A DNA stretch of 11,708 nucleotides, from contig WELB01000224.1 of assembly GCA_009602725.1 (NCBI GenBank), positions 53,378 through 65,085 on the forward strand. Direction: 5' to 3'. The stretch is from Spirogloea muscicola. Taxonomy: Eukaryota; Streptophyta; Zygnematophyceae; Spirogloeales; Spirogloeaceae. The notes beneath the pieces were generated by a model. It saw nothing but the letters and a program-made list of their open reading frames with translations. It did not search any database and was not told where the DNA came from. Of the stretch, positions 1-8,819 are shown piece by piece; the stretch's first letter is position 1, and the number at the start of each line of letters is the position of its first letter. A program made the position numbers and the translations under genes.

Positions 1-5
1 GGCGG

Positions 6-80
<75 letters not shown>
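6..80 (+). repeat. 75-nt poly(A) homopolymer
   Basis: This is an uninterrupted run of 75 A residues, followed by GG and then the first recognisable ORC3 codons. The bases at 80-81 read AG, so the run sits exactly where the 3' end of an intron would be expected. A pure A tract is the opposite of the pyrimidine tract normally found there. It may be a real microsatellite, the tail of a retroposed sequence, or a mis-sized homopolymer in the assembly. Confidence 0.9.
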
Positions 81-81
<1 letters not shown>

Positions 82-82
<1 letters not shown>

Positions 83-3000
83 ACGCGTCCGACCACGCCG
101 GCGCGCTCGCGATGCTAGCGCGGCATCTGCGCGGCCTGGCCTGGCACACCGCCGTGCTGCAGCCCCACGACGTGCGGGCCGGCGGCGGCGCCGTCCGCGC
201 CATATTGCGCCAGTGCCTTGGCTTCGCCCCCGAGGCGAGCACCGTCCCGACGCCTTGATTCCATCCCGCTGCCGACCAGCACGCCGATTGTGCTCAGCCA
301 CGCCGACCGCCGCTGCGATGCAGACTGGTGACATGGCGGCGCTGGCGGCCTGGCACCAAGACGCAGCCGCCGCTCTCGACGGCCGCGACGTGCCGCTGGT
401 GGTCGCCGTGGAGGGTGCCGAGCGCTGCGACGCTGCTGCGCTACACGACCTCGTGCTCGTCCTCAGGCGAGCCCCTCCGCCGGGCGCATCCGCTCAGCGT
501 GTTGCTCGATGCCGCGGTGGCCGCCGCCGCTGACGACCCCAATCCTGAGCTTGCTGCACAGCGAGTGGCGAGTGAAGCTGCCGCTGGCGCTGGTGCTGGG
601 CCTGGCAACGCCGCCGGCACTCGCGCTCCGCCGGCTGCTGCCTGCGGGCGCAGTTGCCCGCCTGCGGGCACGCACGTTCGCGCTCCCGCCGCCCTCGGAG
701 CGTGTGGACGCCGTGCTGGGCGCAGCGGTGCTGCCGCTGCAGCCCTCGCTGGCGCTCTCGCACGCCGCTGCAGCTACCGCTGCCGCCAGTGCGCACAGCG
801 CCGCCGCGCTTGCAGCCGTCCTTAAGGTCCGGGCACCTCGCTCTGGCTCGCTGCAGCTGGCCGCCACTGCATTGGTCACGGCACTTCCAAGTTGCTACCA
901 GCTGATGCTGGTCTGCGATGCTGTCAGATGGCACTTCATGAGCACGTCAGCTCGCAGCCACTCAGCTGCCTGGCGCCAGCGTTGCTGCCGGATGCTGATC
1001 AGGTGAGCCGCAGCCCCTCGATCACTCCGACTCGGACTCAGCTTGTATAACCGGAAGTGTCACCTTATAGACACTACTTGAGATGATTTGCAAGAAGGAT
1101 AGACATCCGTCAACTGTCTGACACAGCCTGCAGCATGCCGTCGCCACAACCTCTGGCGCTGAGCTTGCCAGCATGTGGAGAAGCTGTGCGCCGCACTGTC
1201 CAACGATCTTCTTGAGAGCGCCGTGCGCCTGCCATCCGTTGCGGGCAAGGGAGGCCCAGCGTTGACGCGGCCGGCACTGGCGGCGGCCCTCTGTAGTGTT
1301 CGCACGGCGTGGCGCCACTGGGGCGTCGCTTTGCAGGTCAGCTCCGCAAGCCATACACGACGCCCAGTACTGAGGGGCATCGCTCGTGGGGCCTGGCCCT
1401 GGCTCTGTGACTGAGCGCGGCTGTGGCTGGCTGGTGTTGCAGTGCCTCCATGCCGCGTCTCAGAAGCTCGCAGTCGGAAGTGGCAGTGGGAGCCTGCTCA
1501 GCCTCTTCGCTGATGCGCTCCACCCCGACTTCCTCGCGCCGAGCTCCCTGGCGCCCTCGGATCCGCCAACCAGCGGCGCCGCTGGAGGCGGCTCGCGCCT
1601 CCTTGCAGCACTTGAGCGCGGCCTGAGGTGCCTTCCACAGTATCTTTCTGATCGCTCTGTCTGCGCCAACACACGAGCAGGTCAAAGACAACAGTGGTGG
1701 TCAGTGAGCTGATGCTTGCCTGCGAGCTGACCGCACTGCAGGACGTGGCCGGCGCGCATTGGCGACCTGCTGCAAGAGCTGCAGGTGTTTGCAGAGCCGT
1801 GGCGCGAGGTACAATGGATTACTGGACCTTCCATACGTGGACTTCACACTCTTTGCCAACTCCACACGTTCTTGTAGAGCATCCACTATGGATGATTATC
1901 AATTTTACTGTGGTCTTCATGTTCACCAACTCAACGTGCTGTAGTCCCATCAAGCGCAGCACCAGCAGCTGATGCTAAGGAAGAGCGAGCGCTGCAGGTC
2001 GCTGACGAGCTGCAGGCACTGGCGCTCATTGACAAGGAGCCCGAAGACCGCAGTGGCCACGCCATCGCTGCCCCTGCTGCTGCCGCAGTCGGCCTCGAGG
2101 CTGTCAAACGCCGGCGGTACATGCGGCGCTTCTGGCAACCCTCTGTAGTCGGGCTCTGACTGCCCATCCGCGAGGCGCTTGTGGCCGGCCGGAGGTTTTC
2201 TGCCGCTGAAAGCGCGGCGGCAGCATTGACGCGGCGCCAGGCTATCATCGGAGAGCACTGAGATGTCTGGGGCCAGCGGTGGCTGCATCAGCAAGCGGCT
2301 GCTGCTTCTCTTCCACAAGCTCGTCGAGTGAGTCCAGTGTGGCAACCAGCGTAACCGGCTCGTGGCACAGTGGCATCAGCTCACTGCTGTGCAATGACTG
2401 TGCTCCGCGCTGCAGGCACATTGCACACGTCTCGCGTGGCCTGCCTTTCTGCGAGATCTACACATTCGCAGGATCCACAGCCTTTGCTGACGTAAGCTCC
2501 CCACAACGCACGTCGCCTAAGAAGCAAGTACCCACCATTGCAGCGGTGTCAGCCTATGACTGCTGCTTGATTGGGTTGCCTGCAGGCAGTGACACCGCAA
2601 CCCAGTGCCAACATCCTGCAAGACCTGCGCAGCTGTTCACCGCTACCGCCACCGTCAGCTGGCCAACACGATGCCGCCACTATTGCCGCACCCTTTGAGG
2701 ACCACCCTACCTGCCTTGCGTGTGTATCTCAACTTTCTCTTGAGCGCAGCCTTCCTCTCCTGTGAAGCCTTAGGCCTATAGCCTGCCTCTACAGTCGCCT
2801 TAGTAACCAAGTCCAATCGCAAAGTTCAATAATATTTTGCTGTCAGTGTAAGGACCACTGAAGCTGCTGTGGGGTCTTAATCGTGCACCTTTGCCGCACT
2901 GCTGTGATAGGCTGGCAGCGTTGCACAGCCTTGACAGCGGCGGAGACCTAGTCGATGCCCGAGAGTGGTGCCAGGCCCTCACTGATCGGCTCAGCCAGCT

Positions 3001-3520
3001 GCCACAGGGCAGTCAACATTGCCGGCCGGGCTCAGCAGCGCTGTTGGCGCCACGGAGGGAGCTTGCCGTGCAGCAGTATCCCAACGGCGCAAGCTTAGAG
3101 ACAACACTTGTTTATCATCGCAGAAAGACAGAAGATGAGATAAGTTGCGGACTTTCGTTGTCCAAGCTAGTGGTGTGGTATCCTTGAGCTTGAGGAGCAG
3201 GACAGTCTGCACGTACAGCGGTAAGTGTCGACAACATGCATGTGGCAGGTCAAGTCAGGCACTCACGTCACAAATTGGTAGTGCATGCACACTAAGCACT
3301 GGTCCTTTTCAAGTAACGTAGACTTGGACTGCAAGACGGCGTGCCCACGCGCTTGTGCTGCAGCGCGCCAGTCTTGGCACGAGCCCTTTGTCAGCCCTTG
3401 ACGACCAAGCACAGGGCGAACTTCGAGCGGGCCGCCGCAGAGCTTCAGCTCGTGGGCGCTGCCGCGTCGGCTGGCCGGCGGTGGCCACACCACGTCACGC
3501 TGGCCACCTCGCTGTGTTAG
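82..3520 (+). CDS. ORC3: Origin recognition complex subunit 3, 5'-partial, about 14 exons
   Basis: ORC3 is a subunit of the nuclear origin recognition complex that marks replication origins and helps load the MCM helicase. Exons I can place: 82-234, 324-466, 562-826, 928-1002, 1172-1336, 1443-1627, 1742-1808, 1980-2116, 2241-2327, 2416-2491, 2586-2719, 2911 to about 3067, about 3171-3220, and 3364-3520. Phases agree at every junction, giving about 616 residues; human ORC3 has about 711, so roughly 90 N-terminal residues are missing. Family blocks appear in the correct order: LPLALVLGLATPP with RRLLP (ORC3 AAA+-like region), LHEHVSSQPLSCL, GLPFCEIYTFAGSTAFAD, LVDAREWCQAL, and a C-terminal winged-helix stretch NFERAAAELQLVG ending at TAG 3518-3520. 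No frameshift is needed. Weak points are the donor at 827 (AAG|GTCCGG), the exon boundaries between 3060 and 3190, and the alanine-rich middle region. The gene converges on DCN1. Confidence 0.9.
235..323 (+). other. Probable GC-AG intron in ORC3 (first)
   Basis: The upstream exon reads to GAG at 232-234 and the downstream one resumes with ACTGGTGAC at 324. Both ends are in phase 0, which removes an in-frame TGA at 256. The donor would be GAG|GCGAGC and the acceptor GATGCAG. An alternative GT donor at 244 (ACC|GTCCCG) is also in phase, so this is less certain than the intron at 467. Confidence 0.55.
467..561 (+). other. GC-AG intron in ORC3 (second)
   Basis: The exon ends at CTCAG (466) and the intron begins GCGAGC; it ends CTGCACAG at 561. 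Joining leaves phase 2 and completes an AGC codon. This takes LHDLVLVL directly into EWRVKLPLALVLGLA, the spacing expected in ORC3 between these two strands of the AAA+-like fold. No GT donor nearby gives a frame-compatible join. Confidence 0.75.
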
Positions 3521-3731
3521 TGACTCCAACCAAACCCCCCCGCCCCCCCCTCCCCCCGGACAATGCTGCTGCGGTAGCAATGGCGGCCAGAAGCGGCCAG
3601 CACCAAGAGGGCGTCTACTCAAGAGAGTCCCACGGCGCAGCTATTGCCTGAAGATAGCACCTGTTGCTATGACGTTGGTGGAGGAAGTGGCTATGGAGGC
3701 CACTGGTCAGCCAAGTCTACGGCAGGCGCAA
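3521..3731. other. Intergenic space between convergent ORC3 and DCN1
   Basis: These 211 bases separate the two stop codons and must hold both 3' ends. A C-rich run, broken only by one G and one T, spans about 3535-3557. I see no TGTAA-type polyadenylation signal of the kind used by many green algae on either strand. Nothing here looks coding. Confidence 0.7.
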
Positions 3732-6700
3732 TCACCTTGCCGCTGTCACTGGTGCCATTGGCACCTTGGGCGGTGCTATGCCTGCCTCCCGCAGGTAGTC
3801 CACGAACTCGTCCAGCAAGTATGGCCAGGCGCCCTCCTCGTCGTAGTTAGTCAGTGAGGGGTCAATGTTCTGCACGTCCGCCAAGCAGCCCAATGAGTAC
3901 AGACACACGGGCTACCAAGCAGGCGGCAGCTGCCATGTGATGAAATGTGACTCCTTTCTTGTGCCGCCTCACAGAATGACGAACTGATTGCTGTCAACAG
4001 CTGAAAGCACTCTATCTTTTCCTTTTAGCAGATTCTTCGGAGCACACTTGCACAGTCAAATTTTGTCATCCTGTCATCTTGTTGACCTGCACTCTGCAAA
4101 TGTTGCTGGAGTAAAGGATAAGAGATTTAGGAAGTACAATCAGGAGGCTAGGACGTCCAACCAGGAGGCATTGTACTCACCCAGGAAAACTCAAGGAGCT
4201 GTGCCCACGTGTCACGGGAGATGGCCTTGTTGTGCCGAGCCTGCACCATGCAACCAAGTAGTGACGCCATGCCACAAGCAGCATGATAAGCAGCTAAGGA
4301 GAGAGGGAGGCGAGTGGAAGCAGGGAGGTATCTGCACAAGGTGTCCAATTGACGAGCAAGAAATCATAGTTATGGCTGTGGTCTAGGCTTTGAAGACCTG
4401 GAGAAAGCGACACCATGCCTCGACAAGAGGCCACGGGCGCTCAGCCAGCAGCAGCATCCACATGCCAATTGCGGTGTCCAACGCCAGTGACTTCTGGCCC
4501 TGCAGGAATTGCCATTGCCCCCACAAATGCAAACGTTATCTGCAACTCAAAGGCACCGGCTCCATTGAAATGGATGCCGAAGGACAGTGAGGCCTGAGGA
4601 CGGAGCTGCACCTTCTCCTTGGCCCAGTCAAATGCAAAGCCGTACATTTCCCGAAACTTGTCTGCGAGGAAGTGCAAGCACTTGAATGAAGTTGCGGTCG
4701 ACGACAATGGACGCTGCAGCAAGCGTTGTGCGATTATGATTCTTGATATGAGATGCCAATAATGCAGAGGGCAAGAGGTTACCTCCATGTTCACAACGTA
4801 TGACCTTGTGACACAAGATGGTCAGTGATAGGAGGTTGGATGAACTCACGGTCGTCCTTGAGCTCGCTTCGCAGAGCAGGTAGTAGCTGGCGGAATTTCT
4901 CGATTGAGTCCACCCTGCACATGAGTATGCCCACAGCAACAGTCCTGCTCAGAAAAGTGCCACTCAACCATCGTGCCCTGGCATCGCTGCAATGGCTGCA
5001 TGGCAGTGTTGCTGGCTAGGCAACAGTAGGGGTTACAGAGGCAGCGGAGCAGGAGGAGGAACACCAACTCACCCAAGGAATTTGAGGCCGCTGACAAACT
5101 CCTGCCGCGAATATTCACACATTGTTGCAGCTTTCATGTGCCATGATAGCACCAGCTGCATAAAGGAGCAATATGGCAAGTGCGCACATTCAAGTTCGCA
5201 ATGAAGTCATATACGAGGCTCCCACCAGATATAACACTCTTTGCAAGGAACCCCATTCTCAGCAAAGCAGGGGCAAAGCAACAGACAGAGGAGCCTCAAA
5301 ATGGCAAGAGACACTAAGCGCCATGTATGAACGACGCTGGTCACCACTGACAGTGGAGCCACAACCAGCATTCCCTTCGCATCAGTTCAGGATGCCAACT
5401 CACCAGAGCAATGTCATTCGGGTCCACCTGCAATTACAGACCAGAACAAACGCATCCCTTAGTGACCCGCCCTCTGAGTCCAAGCAGGCTTCAATTGTTT
5501 GCGAGTGCGCTGGTGCAGCTTTTATGCAAGGTGACGGAAATTGGAGGGAGGCCAGCAGTGGACCTGCAGGTCCTCGCAGAGCAGCGAGATACCATCAGCA
5601 TAGATCATCTCCTGGTAGGGGTCTGCGTGCATGCAATCGACCGCTGTATGTCAGCCGGCGCTCAAAGATTCGGCAAGTTGCTTTACGCCTGAACGAGGAT
5701 AGACAAGATGGGCTGCCGCTCGGTCGTTGCACAGTGGCCAATCAGTTGTAAAGGAGATCTTCGATTGTCAGTCCGTTAGTCGCTCGAGCAGCAGCTCGCC
5801 TTTGTAGCGGAGGTACAGGCTGTGAATGAGGGCGTCATTGGTGGCGGCCTGGGGCAGGTGCCGCCCGCCGCGGCCGCCGTCTCCACCACCGCCGGCGCCA
5901 GACCCCGGGTGGCTGTAGAAGAACTCAAAGGCCGCCTCGACGCTCCAGTCACTGGCCTTGAGCGCCACGATCGCCGCTTTCTCGCTGCAGGCAAGGCCCC
6001 ACCGCAGCGTCAGCTGTGGGCAGTGGCCGGAGGCAGCCTGCACTCTACTATGGGTTTTACATCGTTCATCGCTTACTTGAATTAGTGAGATCAAGGCATG
6101 CCCAACATGGTACATAGAACTGCAGGCCCAGCAGCCGCACCTGGCGCTAGCGATGCTGACAAATTGGCCGACTTTCTCGCGCTGACTCCGTGTGAGCTTG
6201 TTCTGCACGGCCGACCGACGGGCCCTCTGGTGAGTGCCAGCGCTGGCTGGCCTGCCTGACAGCTCTGCGTGGGCGAGCCGTGGCTACGCGGCCTGCGGCC
6301 TTTAAGAGGCCTCCGAGTGCCAAGTACAGATGCGAACGAGCGAGCGAGCGAGTGCGAGAGGGAGGGGGAGAGAGGGAGGCATGACGAGAGCAAGGGGGAG
6401 AGAGAGGAAGTGGGAGAGAGGAAGAGTAGGAAAGGGAGGAGGGGGGGAAGAGAGAGAGGAAGGGGAGGGAAGCGAGAGAGGAAGGGGAGGGAAGCGAGAG
6501 AGGAATAGGGAGAGGGTGAGGGATCAGGAGAGGGAGAGGCAGAGGGAGAGGGAGAGGAAGAGGGAGAGAGGAGAGGGAGAGAGCGAGAGAGCGAGAGAGC
6601 GAGAGCGAGAGCGAGAGCGAGAGAGCGAAAGCAAGAGCAAGAGAGCGCGAGAGAGGGAGAAGGGTAAGGAGAAGGGGGAGGAGAGCTGGAGGAGGAGGGG

Positions 6701-6767
6701 GGGGAGGAGGCAGAGGGAGGGAGGGAGGGCGGAGGGAAGGGCGGGAGCGAGAGCTGGCGCTTACCAT
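3732..6767 (-). CDS. DCN1: DCN1-like cullin neddylation protein (UBA + PONY domains), complete, 11 exons
   Basis: DCN1 binds cullins and the NEDD8 E2 and promotes NEDD8 transfer onto cullins, activating cullin-RING ubiquitin ligases. Minus-strand exons: 6767-6765 (ATG only), 6202-6141, 5984-5800, 5622-5564, 5427-5404, 5155-5073, 4914-4850, 4661-4612, 4499-4398, 4240-4181, 3869-3732. Phases match at all ten junctions, giving 276 residues plus TGA; family members are usually about 250-260. The protein starts [12 protein letters not shown], then a UBA domain (about residues 8-45, [14 protein letters not shown]), a glycine-rich insert (about 49-62), and the PONY domain with [41 protein letters not shown] and [14 protein letters not shown]. 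The residues corresponding to the human DAD patch are present: D221 (RDTW), A245 (GAWP) and D251 (LLDEF). It therefore looks functional. The short C-terminal tail after DYL is not conserved. Donors are GT except the one at 5799. Confidence 0.95.
5404..5427 (-). other. 24-nt micro-exon 5 of DCN1
   Basis: This exon encodes only VDPNDIAL. It is flanked by TAATTGCAG and by a consensus GTGAGT donor, and is in phase 0 on both sides. It supplies exactly the residues that the family has between the LCEDLQ and LVLSWHMKA segments, so it is real although very short. Confidence 0.9.
5623..5799 (-). other. GC-AG intron 3 of DCN1
   Basis: On the minus strand the exon ends TACAAAG (to 5800), the intron opens GCGAGC, and it ends GCACGCAG at 5623. 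Joining phase 1 to the next AC makes a GAC codon. The result is [14 protein letters not shown], which matches the conserved RYKD...ADGI block of DCN1. Reading straight through the donor reaches a stop 24 bases on, so splicing is required. Confidence 0.85.
6331..6755 (+). repeat. Long GA-rich (CT-rich on DCN1 sense strand) simple-sequence tract
   Basis: About 425 bases are almost entirely purine on the plus strand: mixtures of GAGAGG, GGGAGG, GCGAGA and GAGAGC. It begins with a GAGC/GAGCGAGC run and ends at GCGGGAGCGAGAG. It lies wholly within DCN1 intron 1 and ends about 130 bases before the acceptor. The long open frames on both strands through it are products of the repeat, not genes. Confidence 0.95.
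6452..6495 (+). repeat. 22-bp tandem duplication inside the GA tract
   Basis: Two perfect copies of a 22-base unit starting GAGAGAGGAAGG and ending GGGAAGC occupy 6452-6473 and 6474-6495. A third, partial copy begins at 6496. This points to slippage or unequal exchange within the tract. Confidence 0.9.
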
Positions 6768-7660
6768 CGCAACTGGTGAGCACCCGAGCTGGCCTTAGGC
6801 TAAGGTCCCCATATGGCCGCAAGAGTAGCCGTGTCGCCTCGAGTCGAGAAGGGTGCCGGCTGCTTGCACTGCACTACCAGTGCACTGCGCCACGAGCAGC
6901 TTCTCTCACAAAGTCCTGAGAGAACACCGAGAGCAGCAACTGAGCCGGAACAAATGGAAAAGCTTGTGCCGCCATCCATTGCCGAGGCAGGCAAGGTGCT
7001 GCAGTGAGTAATGAGGGTCGTGCCTGCCAGGGGCTCGCAAACAGCAGCTCCTGCAGGCCTTCGTTCCTCGCTGCAGCTGTGGCTTGGAGGCCGGGACGAG
7101 GAGGCCGTAGGACGCCGTGACCGCCGCAGCGGCCGAGCACGGTGACGATAGCGGGCGCCCTATGACCCCATGAGGCCCAGGTGAGCCAAGCGAGTGGAGA
7201 GTGGTGGAGCGGCGCTCTGGCGATGGGGGTGGCTGCTGGGCCAGGCCACCATGGAGGCCACGACGGACGTGGGCGTGCTTATAAACGACGGGCTCTCAGG
7301 TGAGCGAGGTGCGCCTGCCTGCGCCGAGGCTCGCCAGGCAGCCGCCGAAGGTTGGACGGATGGCAATGGCGGCCGAGGCAGAGGGGGCTAGAGAGAGGAG
7401 AGGGAGGGAGGGCAGAGGAGGGAGGGAGGGGCAGTGCCCTCAACGAGGAACCCTAAAATGTTTCAACCCTAAACTGCTATGCCCTACTCCTTCACTACGA
7501 CTCTTAATGCTTTATGTCTGTGAGAATGTAGTCTTGTGGCTGTTCGATCTTAAATACCACCCTCCTGCAATGGGGAGCATGCTTACGTCTATGGCAACAC
7601 AGAAGTAACTTTGGTCGTGCGCCCCTTGTCGATCACGGGAGCAGAGTGCCAAAAATGCCT
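6768..7660. other. Unassigned region upstream of DCN1
   Basis: This must contain the DCN1 promoter and 5' UTR. On the plus strand there are donor-like sites at 6776 (CTG|GTGAGC), 7003 (CA|GTGAGT), 7182 (CAG|GTGAGC) and about 7298 (CAG|GTGAGC). The possible coding stretches are 6813-7003, starting ATGGCCGCAAGAG, and about 7251-7391, with a good start context (GCCACCATGG) and a GRGRGG-like end. I cannot join these into one frame and recognise no family. From about 7440 the base composition becomes more AT-rich and nothing looks coding. Either a small unknown plus-strand gene divergent from DCN1, or non-coding DNA, would fit. Confidence 0.4.
7390..7433 (+). repeat. Second short purine tract
   Basis: A GA/GGGA-rich run resembles the large tract at 6331-6755 in composition. 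It directly follows the TAG that closes the plus-strand open frame ending at 7391. Confidence 0.75.
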
Positions 7661-7669
7661 CTTCAACGC

Positions 7670-8117
7670 CAGCTAGGAGTCAGGTGTATCGAGAGCACCT
7701 TCAATCAGGGGGCCAAAGAACCGATGACAAGAAGCTGACAGCTGGATGGAACGAAGAAGATGAGCTCGCCCATAGAGAGAGAGAAGGCGCGCGGGGCGCA
7801 TGAATTGAAAGGGAGGCCAATTCAAGCCAATACATTGTTCAGGCAGAGTCGAGTGCAGACTAAACAATGCTACATAATACGGAGACCTAATCTAAGGTAC
7901 CTAAGATGACATTAGTACCCACGGGTGAGCACAAACAAATCTGACAAGCTAACTTGGGGAGCTGGAGCGCCGCCACGAAAGCCGGAGAAGAGAGGGGCTG
8001 GCAGAAGCCAGCCAAAAAAGAGTGGACAATATCCAAAGAGCTCCAACACTAGCTAGGCATCTAGACAACTAGACATGACGGAACCACACGAAGTTCAATA
8101 CCCGCGGGTGAGCAACA
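7670..8117 (-). mobile_element. 3' tail region of retroelement copy 1
   Basis: This lies immediately downstream of the minus-strand endonuclease fragment. Read on the minus strand it begins within GCTACTCTGACCTG (8132-8119), a 14-mer found again at 10123-10136. It then has a T6 run and a GGCTGG...CCAGCC hairpin (8020-7996), and further on a block (7951-7778) repeated in the same genomic orientation at 10352-10492. These shared pieces behave like the untranslated tail of one element family. The far boundary near 7670 is a guess, and no poly(A) or target-site duplication is evident. Confidence 0.6.
7996..8020 (-). repeat. Tail hairpin, minus-strand copy
   Basis: On the minus strand a T6 run precedes a perfect 6-bp stem, GGCTGG and CCAGCC, separated by six bases. 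The same T6-plus-hairpin design occurs on the plus strand at 10243-10267 and 11466-11490. Confidence 0.8.
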
Positions 8118-8819
8118 TCAGGTCAGAGTAGCTCTGAGGCTGGAAAAGAGCCGCATCCGGAAAACCTGGGCCAGGGAGCCGGCCGCGTTGAAGCCGGGCA
8201 GCCCCCCTGGCGGACCCGGCCGCCGCTCCATGGCCTGCCGGGCAAGCCGCTGGAGGAGATCCAGCCAGCCGCTGCCGTAAGCCCAGTGGACGTCTATGGC
8301 AAGGGCCGCGAACTCATCACCTGGGGGGTGATCGGCATACTTCCGCTCCTTGCCCCGGGCCGCCAAAGCGACCGAATGCCCAGCGGTCGTCGCCGACTTG
8401 GAGGGGTTGGCGGAGTCGACACAGTCGGCGGTCACCACATCCGCGATGATACGCGGACCGCCGCCGGGCGGGATGGCGACTAGGTCTGCGCGGCGGGTGT
8501 GGAGATGACCATCAGCGCCGCGCACGAGGGGCATTATCGAGGTGTGCTCCACGGCCACCTTGTAGCCTGCCTCGATGAAGACACCCTGCATGCCGTCCCT
8601 AAGAAGGTCATGGGATCCGGTCCTCTCGCCGCCGTGGGCACAACGGAGCATGTGGGCCGCCAGCTCCGCAGGGTCGGCATGGCGGGCACCGCACTCGCAT
8701 TGCGTGACTCCAATGAGGCAGGGGGGGAGGAGGCCCAGAAGCCGGTGGACCGCCGTCCTGTAGACTGTGTCGGGCAACTGGATGGAACTGGATGAAACAT
8801 AACAAGCTGACTTTTGCAC
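8118..8819 (-). pseudogene. Retroelement C-terminal fragment: CCHC-like knuckle + restriction-like endonuclease domain (copy 1)
   Basis: The minus strand is open for 233 codons, but the first codon is GTG and there is no sign of a true start, so this is a 5'-truncated remnant. Counted from that GTG, a knuckle C41-x-C-x12-H56-x3-C60 is followed by SHDLLRD. Then come E91 and the acidic motif RRAD112-x14-D127 (HTRRADLVAIPPGGGP, ADVV), and a basic KERK. This order, CCHC then (P)D-x12-14-D, is that of the restriction-like endonuclease (RLE) that nicks target DNA in R2/CRE/Dualen-type non-LTR retrotransposons. Here the usual P before the first D is A. The tail (SLAQVFRM...) is shortened relative to copy 2 and runs into the 3' tail repeat. 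No reverse transcriptase sequence is present upstream. Confidence 0.75.

Larger units (their letters stand above)
6203..6764 (-). other. DCN1 intron 1, starting directly after the ATG
   Basis: The minus strand reads TTGCGATG|GTAAGC at 6767-6759. The next conserved codons (NKLTRSQ) begin at 6202 after CCGTGCAG. There is no in-frame ATG next to NKL, and family proteins begin M-x-KL, so an exon ending exactly at ATG is the simplest model. The 562-base intron is dominated by a CT-rich tract on the sense strand. Confidence 0.8.

Noticed and set aside
83-91. ACGCGTCCG after poly(A), resembling the end of a SalI-MluI cDNA-cloning adaptor
   Set aside because: The ORC3 reading frame passes through it (DASDH, with the conserved DH), and the rest of the region contains introns, so it is probably chance similarity in genomic DNA.
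1700-1760. Apparent frameshift in ORC3 between ELTALQDVA and RIGDLLQELQ
   Set aside because: An intron 1628-1741 with a phase-2 donor (CTGAG|GTGCCT) and acceptor (ACTGCAG|G) puts the downstream codons in the right frame, so no frameshift is required.
6144-6229. Plus-strand stretch reading [17 protein letters not shown] followed by a GTGAGT donor-like site
   Set aside because: It is antisense to DCN1 exon 2, whose minus-strand reading ([11 protein letters not shown]) is conserved and phase-consistent. The plus reading is a shadow.
6091-6822. Long open frames on both strands through the GA/CT tract (Ser/Leu/Pro-rich or Arg/Glu-rich proteins)
   Set aside because: They are direct translations of simple sequence and lie within DCN1 intron 1; no domain or biased start supports them.
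8286-8795. Plus-strand open frames opposite the endonuclease fragment
   Set aside because: They are antisense shadows of the minus-strand sequence, which alone carries the conserved motifs shared with copies 3 and 4.
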